Source: Flavobacterium anhuiense (GTDB taxonomy: Bacteria; Bacteroidota; Bacteroidia; Flavobacteriales; Flavobacteriaceae). From it: 64,000 nucleotides of DNA. The translations under genes and the position numbers were made by a program. This document shows positions 50,655 through 59,858 of the stretch, piece by piece. The notes beneath the pieces are model-generated. The model made no database searches. It had not been told where the DNA came from and worked only from the letters and a program-made list of their open reading frames with translations. The DNA lies in NCBI RefSeq assembly GCF_900101855.1, contig NZ_FMVC01000009.1:62001-126000 (forward strand). Reading direction: 5' to 3'. Position 1 is the first letter of the stretch, and every line of letters begins with the position of its first letter.

Positions 50655-50691
50655 AAAACTCTTGCTACCTTTGTAGTAAGAGTTTTTTTAT
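50655..50691 (+). terminator. Terminator after gldO
   Basis: AAACTCTTGCTAC pairs with GTAGTAAGAGTTT and is followed by a T run. It is nearly identical to the gldN terminator and lies at almost the same distance (22 versus 25 bases) from the stop. Confidence 0.9.
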
Positions 50692-50708
50692 TTTATCTAT
50701 ACTTCACA

Positions 50709-51782
50709 ATGCTTGATTATTTAATTGTCGGATCTGGATTGGCTGGAATTTCTTTTGCCGAAGTCGCCCTTAAGAATAACAAATCAATTTTACTTTTAGA
50801 TGACAAATCTCAGAATTCTTCGAGAGTTGCCGGCGGTTTGTACAATCCTGTAATTTTAAAACGTTTCAGTGAGGTGTGGAATGCAAAAGAGCAGCTTGTA
50901 TTGATGAACGAGTTTTATGATAAAGTTGAAGAAAAACTAAAAGAGAAATTCAACTTTAAAATGCCTGTTTTAAGAAAGTTCTTTTCTATTGAAGAACAGA
51001 ATAATTGGTTTGCAGCTTCAGATAAAATTAATTTAGCTCCTTTTTTGTCGACTAAATTAATTTCAAAAAAATATAACAGCATTGATTCTCCATACGATTA
51101 TGGAGAAGTTTTGCATACTGGTTATGTTGATACAGCTCTGTTGTTGGATAATTACCAAAAATATTTACTTCAGAATGATTTATTAAGAGAAGAATCTTTT
51201 GATTTTAGTGCTATAGAATTTTTAGACTCAGGAATTCAATATAAAAACATTGAGGCTTGCCATATTATTTTTGCTGAAGGTTTCGGAATGCATAAAAATC
51301 CATTTTTTAATTATCTTCCACTAGACGGAACAAAAGGAGAGTTGTTTATCATAAAAGCGCCAGATTTAAATCTTGATATAATTGTAAATACAAGTGTTTT
51401 TATCTTGCCTCTTGGAAATAATTTATTCAAAGTTGGAGCAACTTACAATTGGCATGATAAAACTTCCGAACCAACGGAAGAAGGCAGACAGGAGCTTTTA
51501 GAGCGTATAAGAGAAATCATTACTTGCGACTTCGAAATAGTAAAACACTTTGCTGGAGTCCGTCCAACAGTTGCAGACCGAAGACCTTTGATTGGAACGC
51601 ATGAAGAGCATAAATCTCTGCATATTCTTAACGGATTAGGAACTCGTGGTGTTATGCTTGGTCCAGCAATGGCGAAAGCGCTATATGATCATATCGAAAA
51701 TAATGTTCCGCTAGATAAAGAAGCTGACATTAAACGATTTCATAAAAGATATTTGAAAGGCCTTACTTTTGGCCAGCCTTAG
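50709..51782 (+). CDS. FAD-dependent oxidoreductase (D-amino-acid/glycine oxidase superfamily)
   Basis: A 357-aa flavoprotein with the N-terminal FAD loop DYLIVGSGLAGISFAEVAL (residues 3-21). A DAO-like fold carries SRVAGGLYNPVIL and the C-terminal FAD contact GVRPTVADRRPLIG then GLGTRGVMLGPAMA. The substrate is unknown. It may oxidise an amino acid or a tRNA-linked intermediate, as related MnmC-like domains do. The final 20 bases overlap the convergent DUF983 gene. Confidence 0.87.
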   Translation: MLDYLIVGSGLAGISFAEVALKNNKSILLLDDKSQNSSRVAGGLYNPVILKRFSEVWNAKEQLVLMNEFYDKVEEKLKEKFNFKMPVLRKFFSIEEQNNWFAASDKINLAPFLSTKLISKKYNSIDSPYDYGEVLHTGYVDTALLLDNYQKYLLQNDLLREESFDFSAIEFLDSGIQYKNIEACHIIFAEGFGMHKNPFFNYLPLDGTKGELFIIKAPDLNLDIIVNTSVFILPLGNNLFKVGATYNWHDKTSEPTEEGRQELLERIREIITCDFEIVKHFAGVRPTVADRRPLIGTHEEHKSLHILNGLGTRGVMLGPAMAKALYDHIENNVPLDKEADIKRFHKRYLKGLTFGQP

Positions 51783-52146
51783 GATCGTAAGAAACAAACA
51801 TATTGATATATAAGTTTCTTGAAAGACGCAAAACGAATGGGAATAAAATAACCAACGTTATAATTATTGCTAAAAATGACTGTTCGATTGTGGTGTTAAA
51901 AAATACAAATGAAACGATAAAGGCAGCAACACCTACGGCTACGTTTAAAGCATAACTCACATACATCGCGCCATAAAAGAATGAAGGTTCAATCTGGTAT
52001 TTAAATCCGCAGTGGTTGCAATGATCGTTCATTTTGAGAACTTTACTCAAATGAAGCGGATTTTTGTCTTCATACATGCTTTCTTTTTGGCATTTTGGAC
52101 AACTTCCCGTTATTATGCTGTTTAGTTTGGAGCCTCTTTTGAACAT
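51763..52146 (-). CDS. DUF983 family protein
   Basis: A 127-aa protein with an N-terminal zinc-ribbon-like region of two CxxC pairs (SCPKCQKESM and HCNHCGFKY). Two transmembrane helices follow (YALNVAVGVAAFIVSFVFF and LAIIITLVILFPFVLRL). It matches DUF983, a family of unknown function often near cytochrome oxidase genes in proteobacteria. Here it is alone and convergent with the FAD oxidoreductase gene. Confidence 0.88.
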   Translation of the reverse strand: MFKRGSKLNSIITGSCPKCQKESMYEDKNPLHLSKVLKMNDHCNHCGFKYQIEPSFFYGAMYVSYALNVAVGVAAFIVSFVFFNTTIEQSFLAIIITLVILFPFVLRLSRNLYINMFVSYDPKAGQK

Positions 52147-52583
52147 TTTAAGTAAATTTTATAGTCTTTAATCCACCTCGATTGTATTTGGATACCGTGT
52201 GAATGGGAGTAATTATTTAAAGCAAATATAAGGTATTTTCAGGCTTTAAGCTATTTAATTAGGATAAAAACTTACAGCTTATTTTGATTTGATTCGAGTA
52301 TAATGTTTACCGCTACAATATTCCTTTTTTTTTATAAATGGGATTTAAAAGTATATTTTCAATCCACTAATTTTCGATTTAATTAAAGAAGAAAAGTTCA
52401 GAATTAAATAAGGTTTTAAGTTTTTGAATTTTATAAAAGCTATTGTTTTACAGTATAAAAACTTCAATTAAAAGTTATACTTTTGCACTTTCAAAATTGT
52501 AACACGATAATTAGCTTGTTTGCAATTTATTTATTTAATGAATAATAAAGGTTTTCTAGCCTTTACATTTACAGCAATACATT
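52147..52583. other. Intergenic region upstream of the ABC-F gene
   Basis: A 437-base AT-rich divergent region without a convincing ORF. TACTTTTG at 52478-52485 fits the -7 consensus and would leave a ~95-base leader before the ABC-F ATG at 52584. A spaced -33 was not found. Leaders are common for ABC-F genes, but no attenuator hairpin is evident. Confidence 0.4.
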
Positions 52584-54506
52584 ATGCTTAATATACACAA
52601 TCTTTCCGTTTCTTTTGGAGGAACCTATTTATTTGAAGAAGTTACTTTTCGTTTGGGTGCCGGCGACCGCGTAGGTCTTGTTGGTAAAAACGGAGCAGGT
52701 AAATCTACCATGCTAAAAATGCTAGCAGGCGATTTTAAACCTGACTCGGGAGTAATTTCTCAAGAGAAAGATATCAAAATGGGATTCTTGCGTCAGGATA
52801 TTGATTTTGAACGGGGAAGAACTGTTTTGGAAGAAGCATACGAAGCTTTTACAGAAATTAAAGTTGTTGAGAAAAAACTCGAAGAAATCAATCACCAGTT
52901 GGTGACTAGAACCGATTATGAAAGCGAAGAGTATGCTAAGATTATAGAAGATTTGTCTGATTATACGCATCGTTTTGATCTTCTTGGAGGATATAATTAT
53001 GTGGGTGATACAGAAAAAATTCTTTTAGGCTTAGGTTTTAAAAGAGAAGTTTTTAATAACCAAACCGAAACTTTTTCTGGCGGATGGAGAATGCGTATTG
53101 AGTTGGCAAAACTTTTATTGCAATCGAATGATGTCTTGCTTCTGGATGAGCCAACGAACCACTTAGATATAGAAAGTATCATTTGGTTAGAGAATTTCCT
53201 TCGCAATTATCCTGGAGTTGTGGTAATTGTATCGCACGATAAAATGTTTTTGGATAATGTAACCAATAGAACAATTGAGATTTCGCTAGGAAAAGCATAC
53301 GATTTTAACAAGCCATATTCTCAATATTTAGAATTACGCCATGAAATTCGTGAAAAGCAATTAGCGACGCAAAAAAATCAGCAGAAAAAGATTGAAGAAA
53401 CTGAAAAATTAATCGAGAAATTCCGTGCAAAAGCTTCAAAAGCTTCAATGGCGCAATCGCTGATTAAAAAATTAGATAAAGTAGAAAGAATCGAAGTTGA
53501 CGAAGACGATAATTCTGTTATGAATATCTCTTTTCCAGTTTCTAAAGAGCCAGGAAAAGTAGTTATTGAGGCTGAACATGTAACAAAAGCTTATGGAGAC
53601 AAAACGATTCTAAAAGATATTAGTTTATTGGTAGAAAGAGGAAGTAAAATTGCCTTTGTTGGTCAAAACGGACAGGGGAAATCTACTTTTATAAAAGCAT
53701 TAGTAAACGAATTTGAATACGAAGGAAATATCAAATTAGGCCATAATGTTCAATTGGGATATTTTGCTCAAAATCAGGCTGAATATTTAGACGGAGAAAT
53801 CACCTTGCTTCAAACCATGGAAGATGCTGCGACCGACACAAACCGAATGAAAGTTCGTGATATGTTAGGTTCATTTTTATTCCGTGGAGATGATGTTGAG
53901 AAAAAAGTAAAAGTGCTTTCTGGAGGAGAACGTAACCGTTTGGCTCTTTGTAAATTGTTGTTACAGCCAATCAACGTTTTGCTGATGGATGAGCCTACAA
54001 ACCACTTAGATATTAAATCTAAAAACGTTTTAAAAGCAGCGCTTCAAAAATTCGGCGGAACTTTATTATTGGTTTCACACGACAGGGATTTCCTTCAAGG
54101 AATGTCGAACATCGTTTACGAATTTAAAGATCAAAAGATTAAAGAATATTTAGGAGATATCAACTTTTTCTTAGAGCAACGCAATTTGGAAAATATGCGT
54201 GAAGTAGAGAAAAAAGATGTTGTGAAAAATACGCCAGCTCCAAAAGAAAAAGAAGCGAGTAAATTATCTTACGAAGATCAGAAGAAAGGAAAAGCGCTTC
54301 AGAACAAATTAAGTAAAATTGAAAGTCAGATTCAGCAGTTGGAAAAACAAATCCAGCACGACGATAAGATGTTAGAAACCAATTACGACAAACACATCGA
54401 AGATGCTTCCTTTTTTACGGCTTACAATAAAAAGAAACAAGACTTAGAGCAATTATTAATCGACTGGGAAGTAGTTTCAGAAGAGATTGATAGTTTTAAT
54501 GCTTAG
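52584..54506 (+). CDS. ABC-F family ATPase
   Basis: A soluble protein with two ABC ATPase cassettes and no membrane domain (640 aa), typical of ribosome-associated ABC-F factors. Walker A loops are GLVGKNGAGKST (about residue 35) and GQNGQGKST (about 365). Signatures are SGGWRMRIELAKLLL and SGGERNRLALCKLLL, with Walker B regions LLLDEPTNHLDI and LLMDEPTNHLDI. A charged linker sits between the cassettes (EKQLATQKNQQKKIEETEK) and a C-terminal coiled coil ends it (Uup-like). It is probably a translation factor rather than a transporter. Subtype uncertain. Confidence 0.95.
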   Translation: MLNIHNLSVSFGGTYLFEEVTFRLGAGDRVGLVGKNGAGKSTMLKMLAGDFKPDSGVISQEKDIKMGFLRQDIDFERGRTVLEEAYEAFTEIKVVEKKLEEINHQLVTRTDYESEEYAKIIEDLSDYTHRFDLLGGYNYVGDTEKILLGLGFKREVFNNQTETFSGGWRMRIELAKLLLQSNDVLLLDEPTNHLDIESIIWLENFLRNYPGVVVIVSHDKMFLDNVTNRTIEISLGKAYDFNKPYSQYLELRHEIREKQLATQKNQQKKIEETEKLIEKFRAKASKASMAQSLIKKLDKVERIEVDEDDNSVMNISFPVSKEPGKVVIEAEHVTKAYGDKTILKDISLLVERGSKIAFVGQNGQGKSTFIKALVNEFEYEGNIKLGHNVQLGYFAQNQAEYLDGEITLLQTMEDAATDTNRMKVRDMLGSFLFRGDDVEKKVKVLSGGERNRLALCKLLLQPINVLLMDEPTNHLDIKSKNVLKAALQKFGGTLLLVSHDRDFLQGMSNIVYEFKDQKIKEYLGDINFFLEQRNLENMREVEKKDVVKNTPAPKEKEASKLSYEDQKKGKALQNKLSKIESQIQQLEKQIQHDDKMLETNYDKHIEDASFFTAYNKKKQDLEQLLIDWEVVSEEIDSFNA

Positions 54507-54513
54507 TTTTTTT

Positions 54514-54744
54514 GTTTCAAGTTTAAGGTTTCAAGTTGCTATCTTGATGAGTAATTTTTTACCGCAAAGCACGATAAGTTTTTTGTAGTTTGCATACAAT
54601 ATAAAAAGTTCGCAAAGCTTTATTAATAATAGCTTTGCGAACTTTGCGTTTTTAAAACTTCAAAGATCAAAGAACTTAGCGTGCTTTGCGGTTAAATATT
54701 TATTCAGTTCAGCTTAAAACATGAAACATGAAACATGAAACAAA
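54514..54744. repeat. Nested palindromic repeat between the ABC-F and App1-like genes
   Basis: Outer arms of the GTTTCAAGTTTAAGGTTTCA / TGAAACATGAAACATGAAAC type are visible. The middle arms ACCGCAAAGCACGATAAGTT (54561-54580) and AACTTAGCGTGCTTTGCGGT (54673-54692) pair at 19 of 20. The inner arms GTTCGCAAAGCT (54608-54619) and AGCTTTGCGAAC (54631-54642) pair perfectly. The vocabulary is shared with the 21141-21545 repeat. No gene is enclosed. Confidence 0.9.
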
Positions 54745-55707
54745 CTACTTAATAATACCAATCGATCGAGAATGTTCAATTGCTTTGCTGCTTTCTTTAA
54801 AATAGCATACAGAAACATTTAAGCTTTCTAAATTCTTCAAGATTTTTTTTACTTCTTTTTTCTTAGATTTTCCAGTTTGCCTTATATAAACGGCTATAAC
54901 TGTAACTGGAAATATTTTGCAGATTCTTTCGTAGAGTTTTGGGTCATGCTGAGAGTCATCGCCCATTAAAACATATTTAAGCGTTGGATAGAACTCGACA
55001 ACATGCTTTATTTTTTCAAATTTATGATCGTGATTTCCTCTTCCACTCATAAAGAAATCGGTAATGCCTCTTTTAATATTTTTTAGCAAAAAAACGGCTT
55101 TGGGCAGTTTGTTAATTCTGGTAAATTTGGCAATAAATCGATATAAATTCCATTCGCTGCTGGAGATGTAAAAAAAGGCATTCCCTTCTTCCGGATTGTT
55201 TCTTCCTGCTTGGCTCAGAGCCTGATAATGTGCGACAACATCATTGAAGACTTTACGATCATTAACGTTTTTGAATAATAAAATGTAAATTTTTCGAAAG
55301 ATATTATTCGTATGCGAAATCAGAAAAGTATCATCTATGTCCGATATGATTCCGAGTTTTCCTTTATGTGGTCTTATAAAACTGCCTTTGCAAGTTGTGG
55401 TTTCATGGCGATATTTTAAGCTGACTTCATAAGTCATCCATCCAAAATGTGTTTCTTTTTCTAATGGGATACAGAATTTGAAGTAGCCATCATCTAATGT
55501 CTTGGTGTGAATGACTTCGTTATTGTAGTGAAGGTAAACATCAAAATTTTTAATGGTTTTTATTCTAAACAATTTAAGGATAGAAGTGGCATTTTTTAAT
55601 TTCCTCTTCTCAAAATTGTATTTGTTTTCCCTTTTTAAAACGTGTCCCATTACAATTAACTCTTGCTCATTTGCATAACCTCGATATAATTGTAGAATTG
55701 GTTTCAT
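54745..55707 (-). CDS. App1-like phosphatidate phosphatase family protein (DUF2183)
   Basis: A 320-aa protein with a beta-rich N-terminal domain (about 1-120) and a HAD-like catalytic core starting GIISDIDDTFLISH (about 135). This DxDxT motif is characteristic of App1/lipin-type Mg-dependent phosphatases. LMGDDSQHDPKLYERI supplies the second acidic motif. The yeast homologue acts on phosphatidate. The divergent neighbour is a lipid kinase-like gene, which makes a lipid-related role attractive, but the substrate is not proven. Confidence 0.88.
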   Translation of the reverse strand: MKPILQLYRGYANEQELIVMGHVLKRENKYNFEKRKLKNATSILKLFRIKTIKNFDVYLHYNNEVIHTKTLDDGYFKFCIPLEKETHFGWMTYEVSLKYRHETTTCKGSFIRPHKGKLGIISDIDDTFLISHTNNIFRKIYILLFKNVNDRKVFNDVVAHYQALSQAGRNNPEEGNAFFYISSSEWNLYRFIAKFTRINKLPKAVFLLKNIKRGITDFFMSGRGNHDHKFEKIKHVVEFYPTLKYVLMGDDSQHDPKLYERICKIFPVTVIAVYIRQTGKSKKKEVKKILKNLESLNVSVCYFKESSKAIEHSRSIGIIK

Positions 55708-55768
55708 TAATTACGTATATTTATGTAACTGTAATTTACTTAATTTAATTGGTTTTAAAAATAAAATT

Positions 55769-56638
55769 TTGAAAAAGAATATTCTGTTTGTTGTAAATCC
55801 GATTTCTGGAGATTTAGATAAATCTGATTTAATTGATGCTGTAGAAGAGTTTGCGGCAACCAATCATTTTAATTTAGAGGTATATGAAACGACTGGGAAA
55901 AATGATTTAAGAGCCATACAATCTTTATACGATGAATTTCAACCAGAACGAATTATTGTTGCTGGAGGAGATGGTACCATAAAAATGGTGGCTGAAGCAA
56001 TGGAAGAGCAAGATGTTATAATTGGGATTTTGCCCGCAGGTTCTGCAAACGGGCTTTCGGTAGACTTGAATCTTCCAGACGGAATAGAGGAAAACCTTAA
56101 AATAGCGTTTTTGCATCATTATATCGAAATGGATATGATTTGCATCAACGGCAAAAAAAGTATCCATCTGAGTGATCTTGGCTTGAATGCCAATCTGGTT
56201 AAAAACTACGAGCAAAGTGATGTTCGTGGATTTTGGGGATACGCACTCCAGGCTTTCACGACCCTTAAAGAATCAGAAGAGCCTTTTGTGGCAACAATTT
56301 CAGCAAATAATAAAACAGTTGAACATGTAGCGCGAATGATTGTAATTGCCAATTCTCAGAAATACGGAACAGGCGTCATCATCAATCCAAATGGTGCAAT
56401 GAATGATGGAAGGTTTGAGCTCGTTATTTTAAAAAGTCTTGATTTGCTTTTAATTGGAAAAATAATTACCGGAAATATGCCTATTGATTCTGATGATATT
56501 GTAATTATCTCAACGGATAAAGCTGAAATTAAAACAGATTATCCCGTTAACTTTCAGATTGATGGAGAATATTGCGGAGCGCAGACTTCATTAGAAATTC
56601 ATATTTTACATAAACAGATGAAAATTGCTGTGCCTTGA
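55769..56638 (+). CDS. Diacylglycerol/sphingosine kinase family lipid kinase
   Basis: A 289-aa protein of the DAGK catalytic family (YegS/BmrU type). It has an N-terminal LFVVNPISGDLDKSD, the nucleotide-binding loop IVAGGDGTIKMVAEAM (about 67-82) and ILPAGSANGLSVDL, with a C-terminal beta domain (FQIDGEYCGAQTSLEIHIL). It phosphorylates a lipid or related alcohol with ATP. The exact substrate is unknown. The start is a TTG at 55769, the only start codon that preserves the conserved N-terminus. It is divergent from the App1-like phosphatase gene (61-base gap). Confidence 0.9.
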   Translation: MKKNILFVVNPISGDLDKSDLIDAVEEFAATNHFNLEVYETTGKNDLRAIQSLYDEFQPERIIVAGGDGTIKMVAEAMEEQDVIIGILPAGSANGLSVDLNLPDGIEENLKIAFLHHYIEMDMICINGKKSIHLSDLGLNANLVKNYEQSDVRGFWGYALQAFTTLKESEEPFVATISANNKTVEHVARMIVIANSQKYGTGVIINPNGAMNDGRFELVILKSLDLLLIGKIITGNMPIDSDDIVIISTDKAEIKTDYPVNFQIDGEYCGAQTSLEIHILHKQMKIAVP

Positions 56639-56659
56639 TTTGATTGAAGAATTCTTGGT

Positions 56660-56822
56660 GTGCCAGATATATCGCTCCGCCAGAGCTTTTTATCTTTTTG
56701 CTATTTTTTTTCTATAAATATTTTGCTTTTCCAGAGCTTAAAAAAAAGCTCCGTAGGGAGCGAAATATTTATAGAAAATAGTTTGATTCAAAAGTGCCAT
56801 AAGCTCCAACGGAGCGACATCT
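56660..56822. repeat. Nested palindrome of the AGCTCCGTAGGGAGCG type
   Basis: The inner arms CTATAAATATTTTGC (near 56713) with CCAGAGCTT pair with AAGCTCCGTAGGGAGCGAAA and TATTTATAG (56747-56774). The outer arms ATCGCTCCGCCAGAGCTTTT (near 56668) and AAGCTCCAACGGAGCGACAT (near 56801) also pair. It fills the space between two convergent genes. A 70-aa frame across it is spurious. Confidence 0.85.
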
Positions 56823-56823
56823 T

Positions 56824-57969
56824 TTATTTAAATGGATTTCTCTCCTGCCATTCTGTTTTGGGTTCCAAATAATTAAAAAATCTAGAAATATTGTGATTGA
56901 TTAAAGCGTTGCTATGTGTAATTAGACCGTACATTTTTACAGGTTTTGCGCCAACAGAACTTTTAATTTCAAGAGCAGTTCTGGCAAAGACGATTTCACG
57001 GAAACCTTTTTTGATAGAATATCCAATCATGTCGTAGAGCATATTTAAGTATAACATTTTTTCGCGCTGAATGCTTTCGTCATAACCCAAAAAGTACGTG
57101 TCCATTACTTCACCATTTTTGATTAAAGTATTGAAACCGATTAGTTTTTCATCTAAGAAATAACCGTACAGAAGAAAATTATCGCCCATTATTTCTTTAA
57201 AAAAACTAAAATGATTCCGAGCCAGAAAAAAAGTGTTGAAGGGAGCATTTTTAGCAACATGAAAATACAAATCGTAAATAACGTCTTCATATTGTTTAAT
57301 ATCAGAGAGGGACATTTGCTGTTTTACAATTCCCTCTGATTTTTTTCGTGCTCGTTTGTATTGATCGCGATACTTTTTGGATAAAGCATCAATATAATCT
57401 TGTTCTGTCTTCCAGTTTTTACTGATTTCAAAAATCATATTAGGTTGAGTGGAAAACGTATAATTATTTTTGAATTCAGTCTGAAGCGGTTCAATTTCTT
57501 TTGCCGTAAAATCTTTTATGCTGGTGATGTGCACCTTTTTTCCGCTTTCTTTTAAATCTTTTTTAAGCTGATTAATTGCTTTGTGAAGTGTTTTAATGGC
57601 TTTTGATTCCTTGATGCTTTTGTCAAAAATAAAGGCATTTTGCCCTGTAAGCATATTGTTGCCAACGAATAAAACGTGAGAAGCAAAATTCTTTAAAGCA
57701 AAATTACGCACCGAAGTTTTTAAGCATTTGTCGCGTTCTCCAAAAGATTCGAGTTTTTCTGCAAATAAGAACTGTGTTAATGCAATTCCGATTAGTTTTT
57801 TCTCTTCAAAAAGACCAACAAAATGACAAGTCATATTTACTGGACATGAATTTTCCAGTACTTCGAGATATTCTCGTGTCAAAAAAATATTATTTGCTGC
57901 GAGCGAGTTCCATTCTAAAGGCAGTAATGATGCGCTTTTGTAAATCTGGAAAGAATATGTTGTATTCAA
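56824..57969 (-). CDS. GNAT/FemAB-like acyltransferase family protein
   Basis: A 381-aa cytoplasmic protein built like tandem GNAT domains of the FemAB/peptidogalycan-biosynthesis type. The N-terminal half has IFLTREYLEVLENSC and LIGIALTQFLFAEKL. The C-terminal half has KYRDQYKRARKKSEGI, YGYFLDEKLIGFNTLIKNGE and YLNMLYDMIGYSIKKGF. The donor and acceptor are unknown. It could be an aminoacyl- or acyl-transferase. It is monocistronic and convergent with the lipid kinase gene across a palindromic repeat. Confidence 0.78.
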   Translation of the reverse strand: MNTTYSFQIYKSASLLPLEWNSLAANNIFLTREYLEVLENSCPVNMTCHFVGLFEEKKLIGIALTQFLFAEKLESFGERDKCLKTSVRNFALKNFASHVLFVGNNMLTGQNAFIFDKSIKESKAIKTLHKAINQLKKDLKESGKKVHITSIKDFTAKEIEPLQTEFKNNYTFSTQPNMIFEISKNWKTEQDYIDALSKKYRDQYKRARKKSEGIVKQQMSLSDIKQYEDVIYDLYFHVAKNAPFNTFFLARNHFSFFKEIMGDNFLLYGYFLDEKLIGFNTLIKNGEVMDTYFLGYDESIQREKMLYLNMLYDMIGYSIKKGFREIVFARTALEIKSSVGAKPVKMYGLITHSNALINHNISRFFNYLEPKTEWQERNPFK

Positions 57970-58039
57970 AAGAGTGAGCTAATTTCTTCAAAATTAGATA
58001 ATATTTGTAATAACTAAACTACTTTAAGTTATTATTAAG

Positions 58040-58076
58040 AAAACCCGTTTGAGAATTTTTCAAACGGGTTTTTTAT
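58040..58076 (-). terminator. Terminator after the DUF1761 gene
   Basis: AAAACCCGTTTGA and TCAAACGGGTTTT form a perfect stem with A and T runs on both sides. It serves the minus-strand DUF1761 gene ending at 58085. Confidence 0.9.
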
Positions 58077-58084
58077 AATTGATG

Positions 58085-58573
58085 TTAGGCAAATCCGCAG
58101 ATGATTCCGCCCATAAGCGTTAAGGTAAGAATCCAATAGCCGCTGTGGATAAAAATATATTTCCAAGATTTTCTTTCAAACAAACCATTGATTCCAATTA
58201 AAGGAAAAGCAAAAAATAATCCTGACATAAAACCGTGAAGCGCGCCATGTTTAAAAGTCCTGTATGCCATTCCGTAATCTGCCATAAAAGCGGCAAATGA
58301 AGGTTTTGCGCTATCAATCAACGGTGGTCCGCCAACCATTCCGACTGCGCCAGACTGATGGATGGTCAGCGACATTAAAGTCATGGTAATCATTAATGAG
58401 AAAATATACGTAAGTCCGAAGATTTTAAGCATATTTCCTTTTCTTAGCTCTTCTTGAGTAAAATTATTTTCCTTCATCCAGATAGTTCCGAATACTTTTG
58501 GGCTGTACCAGATAAAACCGGTTACGAGTGTGACGATGGCTGCTATAAACAAAGCAACGAAGTTAATTTGCAT
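58085..58573 (-). CDS. DUF1761 domain-containing membrane protein
   Basis: A 162-aa integral membrane protein with four hydrophobic helices. The DUF1761 N-terminus is NFVALFIAAIVTLVTGFIWY followed by SPKVFG, with conserved Trp-Tyr-Ser-Pro. Function unknown across the family. It is a single gene, with a strong terminator just downstream. Confidence 0.88.
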   Translation of the reverse strand: MQINFVALFIAAIVTLVTGFIWYSPKVFGTIWMKENNFTQEELRKGNMLKIFGLTYIFSLMITMTLMSLTIHQSGAVGMVGGPPLIDSAKPSFAAFMADYGMAYRTFKHGALHGFMSGLFFAFPLIGINGLFERKSWKYIFIHSGYWILTLTLMGGIICGFA

Positions 58574-58753
58574 GATATGAGGTTTTTAGAATTAGTTAGT
58601 CAAATGTAATCAAAAAAAATGCAGGTTTTAGAAAATAATTAAAAGTAATATAAGTCTTACGAATAAAATTTTTTTCAACAGTTTGTCGATATTTAGTGTA
58701 TTATAGCTTTGAATTGCATAATTTTACGCTAATAACAAATCCCCAAATCTGTT

Positions 58754-59596
58754 ATGAAAATTTTAGTAACCCTTTCTTTATTATTTGCTTTTTCGCTAAA
58801 CGTTTTGGCAGATACCGTTTCGGATAAAGAAAAAGAGGCGCTTATAAAATTGTATCATGCAACAAATGGTTTGCAATGGAAAAACAAATGGGACTTAAGT
58901 CTGTCTGTTTCTACCTGGTACGGTGTTAAAGCAGAAAACGGAAAAGTTGTGGCGCTGAATCTGGCAGATAATAATCTGCAGGGAGAATTGCCTGAAGCTC
59001 TTTACGATCTTACAAATTTAGAATCGCTGAATCTGGAAAAGAATAAAATTGAAGGAAGTTTGTCTTCGTCAATTTTTAATTTGAAGGAATTAGAATTGCT
59101 CAATCTTGGTGAGAATAGATTATCTGGCGTAATTCCGTCTTCCATTTGCCAATTGGTAAAATTGAAAGATTTAGAGCTTTTTATGAATAATATTTCAGGA
59201 GAGCTTCCGTCAGAAATTGGAAAACTGAATCAGTTAGAAATTTTAGCTGTTTTTGATAACGAAATTAATGGAAAACTGCCTGTTTCGATTTATAAAATTT
59301 CAGGACTAAAAGTATTGCTGCTGAATAATAATAAATTGTCAGGAAATTTGACAAATGAAATTATTAATTGGAATGTATTGCAAAATTTTAGTTTATTTGA
59401 CAATGATTTTACTGGCACAATTCCGAAAGAAATTGAAAAGCTTAGCAAGTTGCAAGAATTGAATCTTTCGTACAATAAATTTACAGGCGAAGTTTCAAAG
59501 AAGACAGCATTATTAGATGCTTTAAATATGACCATGATGGACGAAAACGGAAATCCGTTTTTATTAGAAATAAACCAAGAAAATAAATTACAATAG
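58754..59596 (+). CDS. Secreted leucine-rich repeat protein
   Basis: A 280-aa exported protein with signal peptide MKILVTLSLLFAFSLNVLAD. An N-terminal cap is typical of plant-like LRR proteins (ALIKLYHATNGLQWKNKWD), followed by about eight ~24-residue repeats (LESLNLEKNKIEGSLSSSIF, LELLNLGENRLSGVIPSSIC and so on) covering residues ~70-260. Such solenoids bind proteins or peptides. There is no type IX C-terminal sorting domain at the end, so it may stay periplasmic or be surface-bound by other means. Partner unknown. Confidence 0.9.
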   Translation: MKILVTLSLLFAFSLNVLADTVSDKEKEALIKLYHATNGLQWKNKWDLSLSVSTWYGVKAENGKVVALNLADNNLQGELPEALYDLTNLESLNLEKNKIEGSLSSSIFNLKELELLNLGENRLSGVIPSSICQLVKLKDLELFMNNISGELPSEIGKLNQLEILAVFDNEINGKLPVSIYKISGLKVLLLNNNKLSGNLTNEIINWNVLQNFSLFDNDFTGTIPKEIEKLSKLQELNLSYNKFTGEVSKKTALLDALNMTMMDENGNPFLLEINQENKLQ

Positions 59597-59858
59597 TTTA
59601 CCCAAAAATTAATCGATGCTTATGAATGAATTTTACACTCGTTAAACAAGTTGATTAAATATATTTAGTTAATTGCCAAAACCGTAACCTTGTTACGGTT
59701 TTATGGTTTTTAGAGGTTACTTTATCACAAAAAATAACATTTAATTTAGAATTGAATTTTTTAAGTTTGTCCAAAATTTTATAATTTTAATAAAAGTATC
59801 CAGAGAACCAAAAACCGATTAATCAGCGGTATTACTAATCACTTAATAAGAAGAAATC

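Noticed and set aside
56660..56872. 70-aa open frame after the lipid kinase
   Set aside because: Lies entirely in the GCTCCGTAGGGAGC palindrome and runs into the convergent gene.
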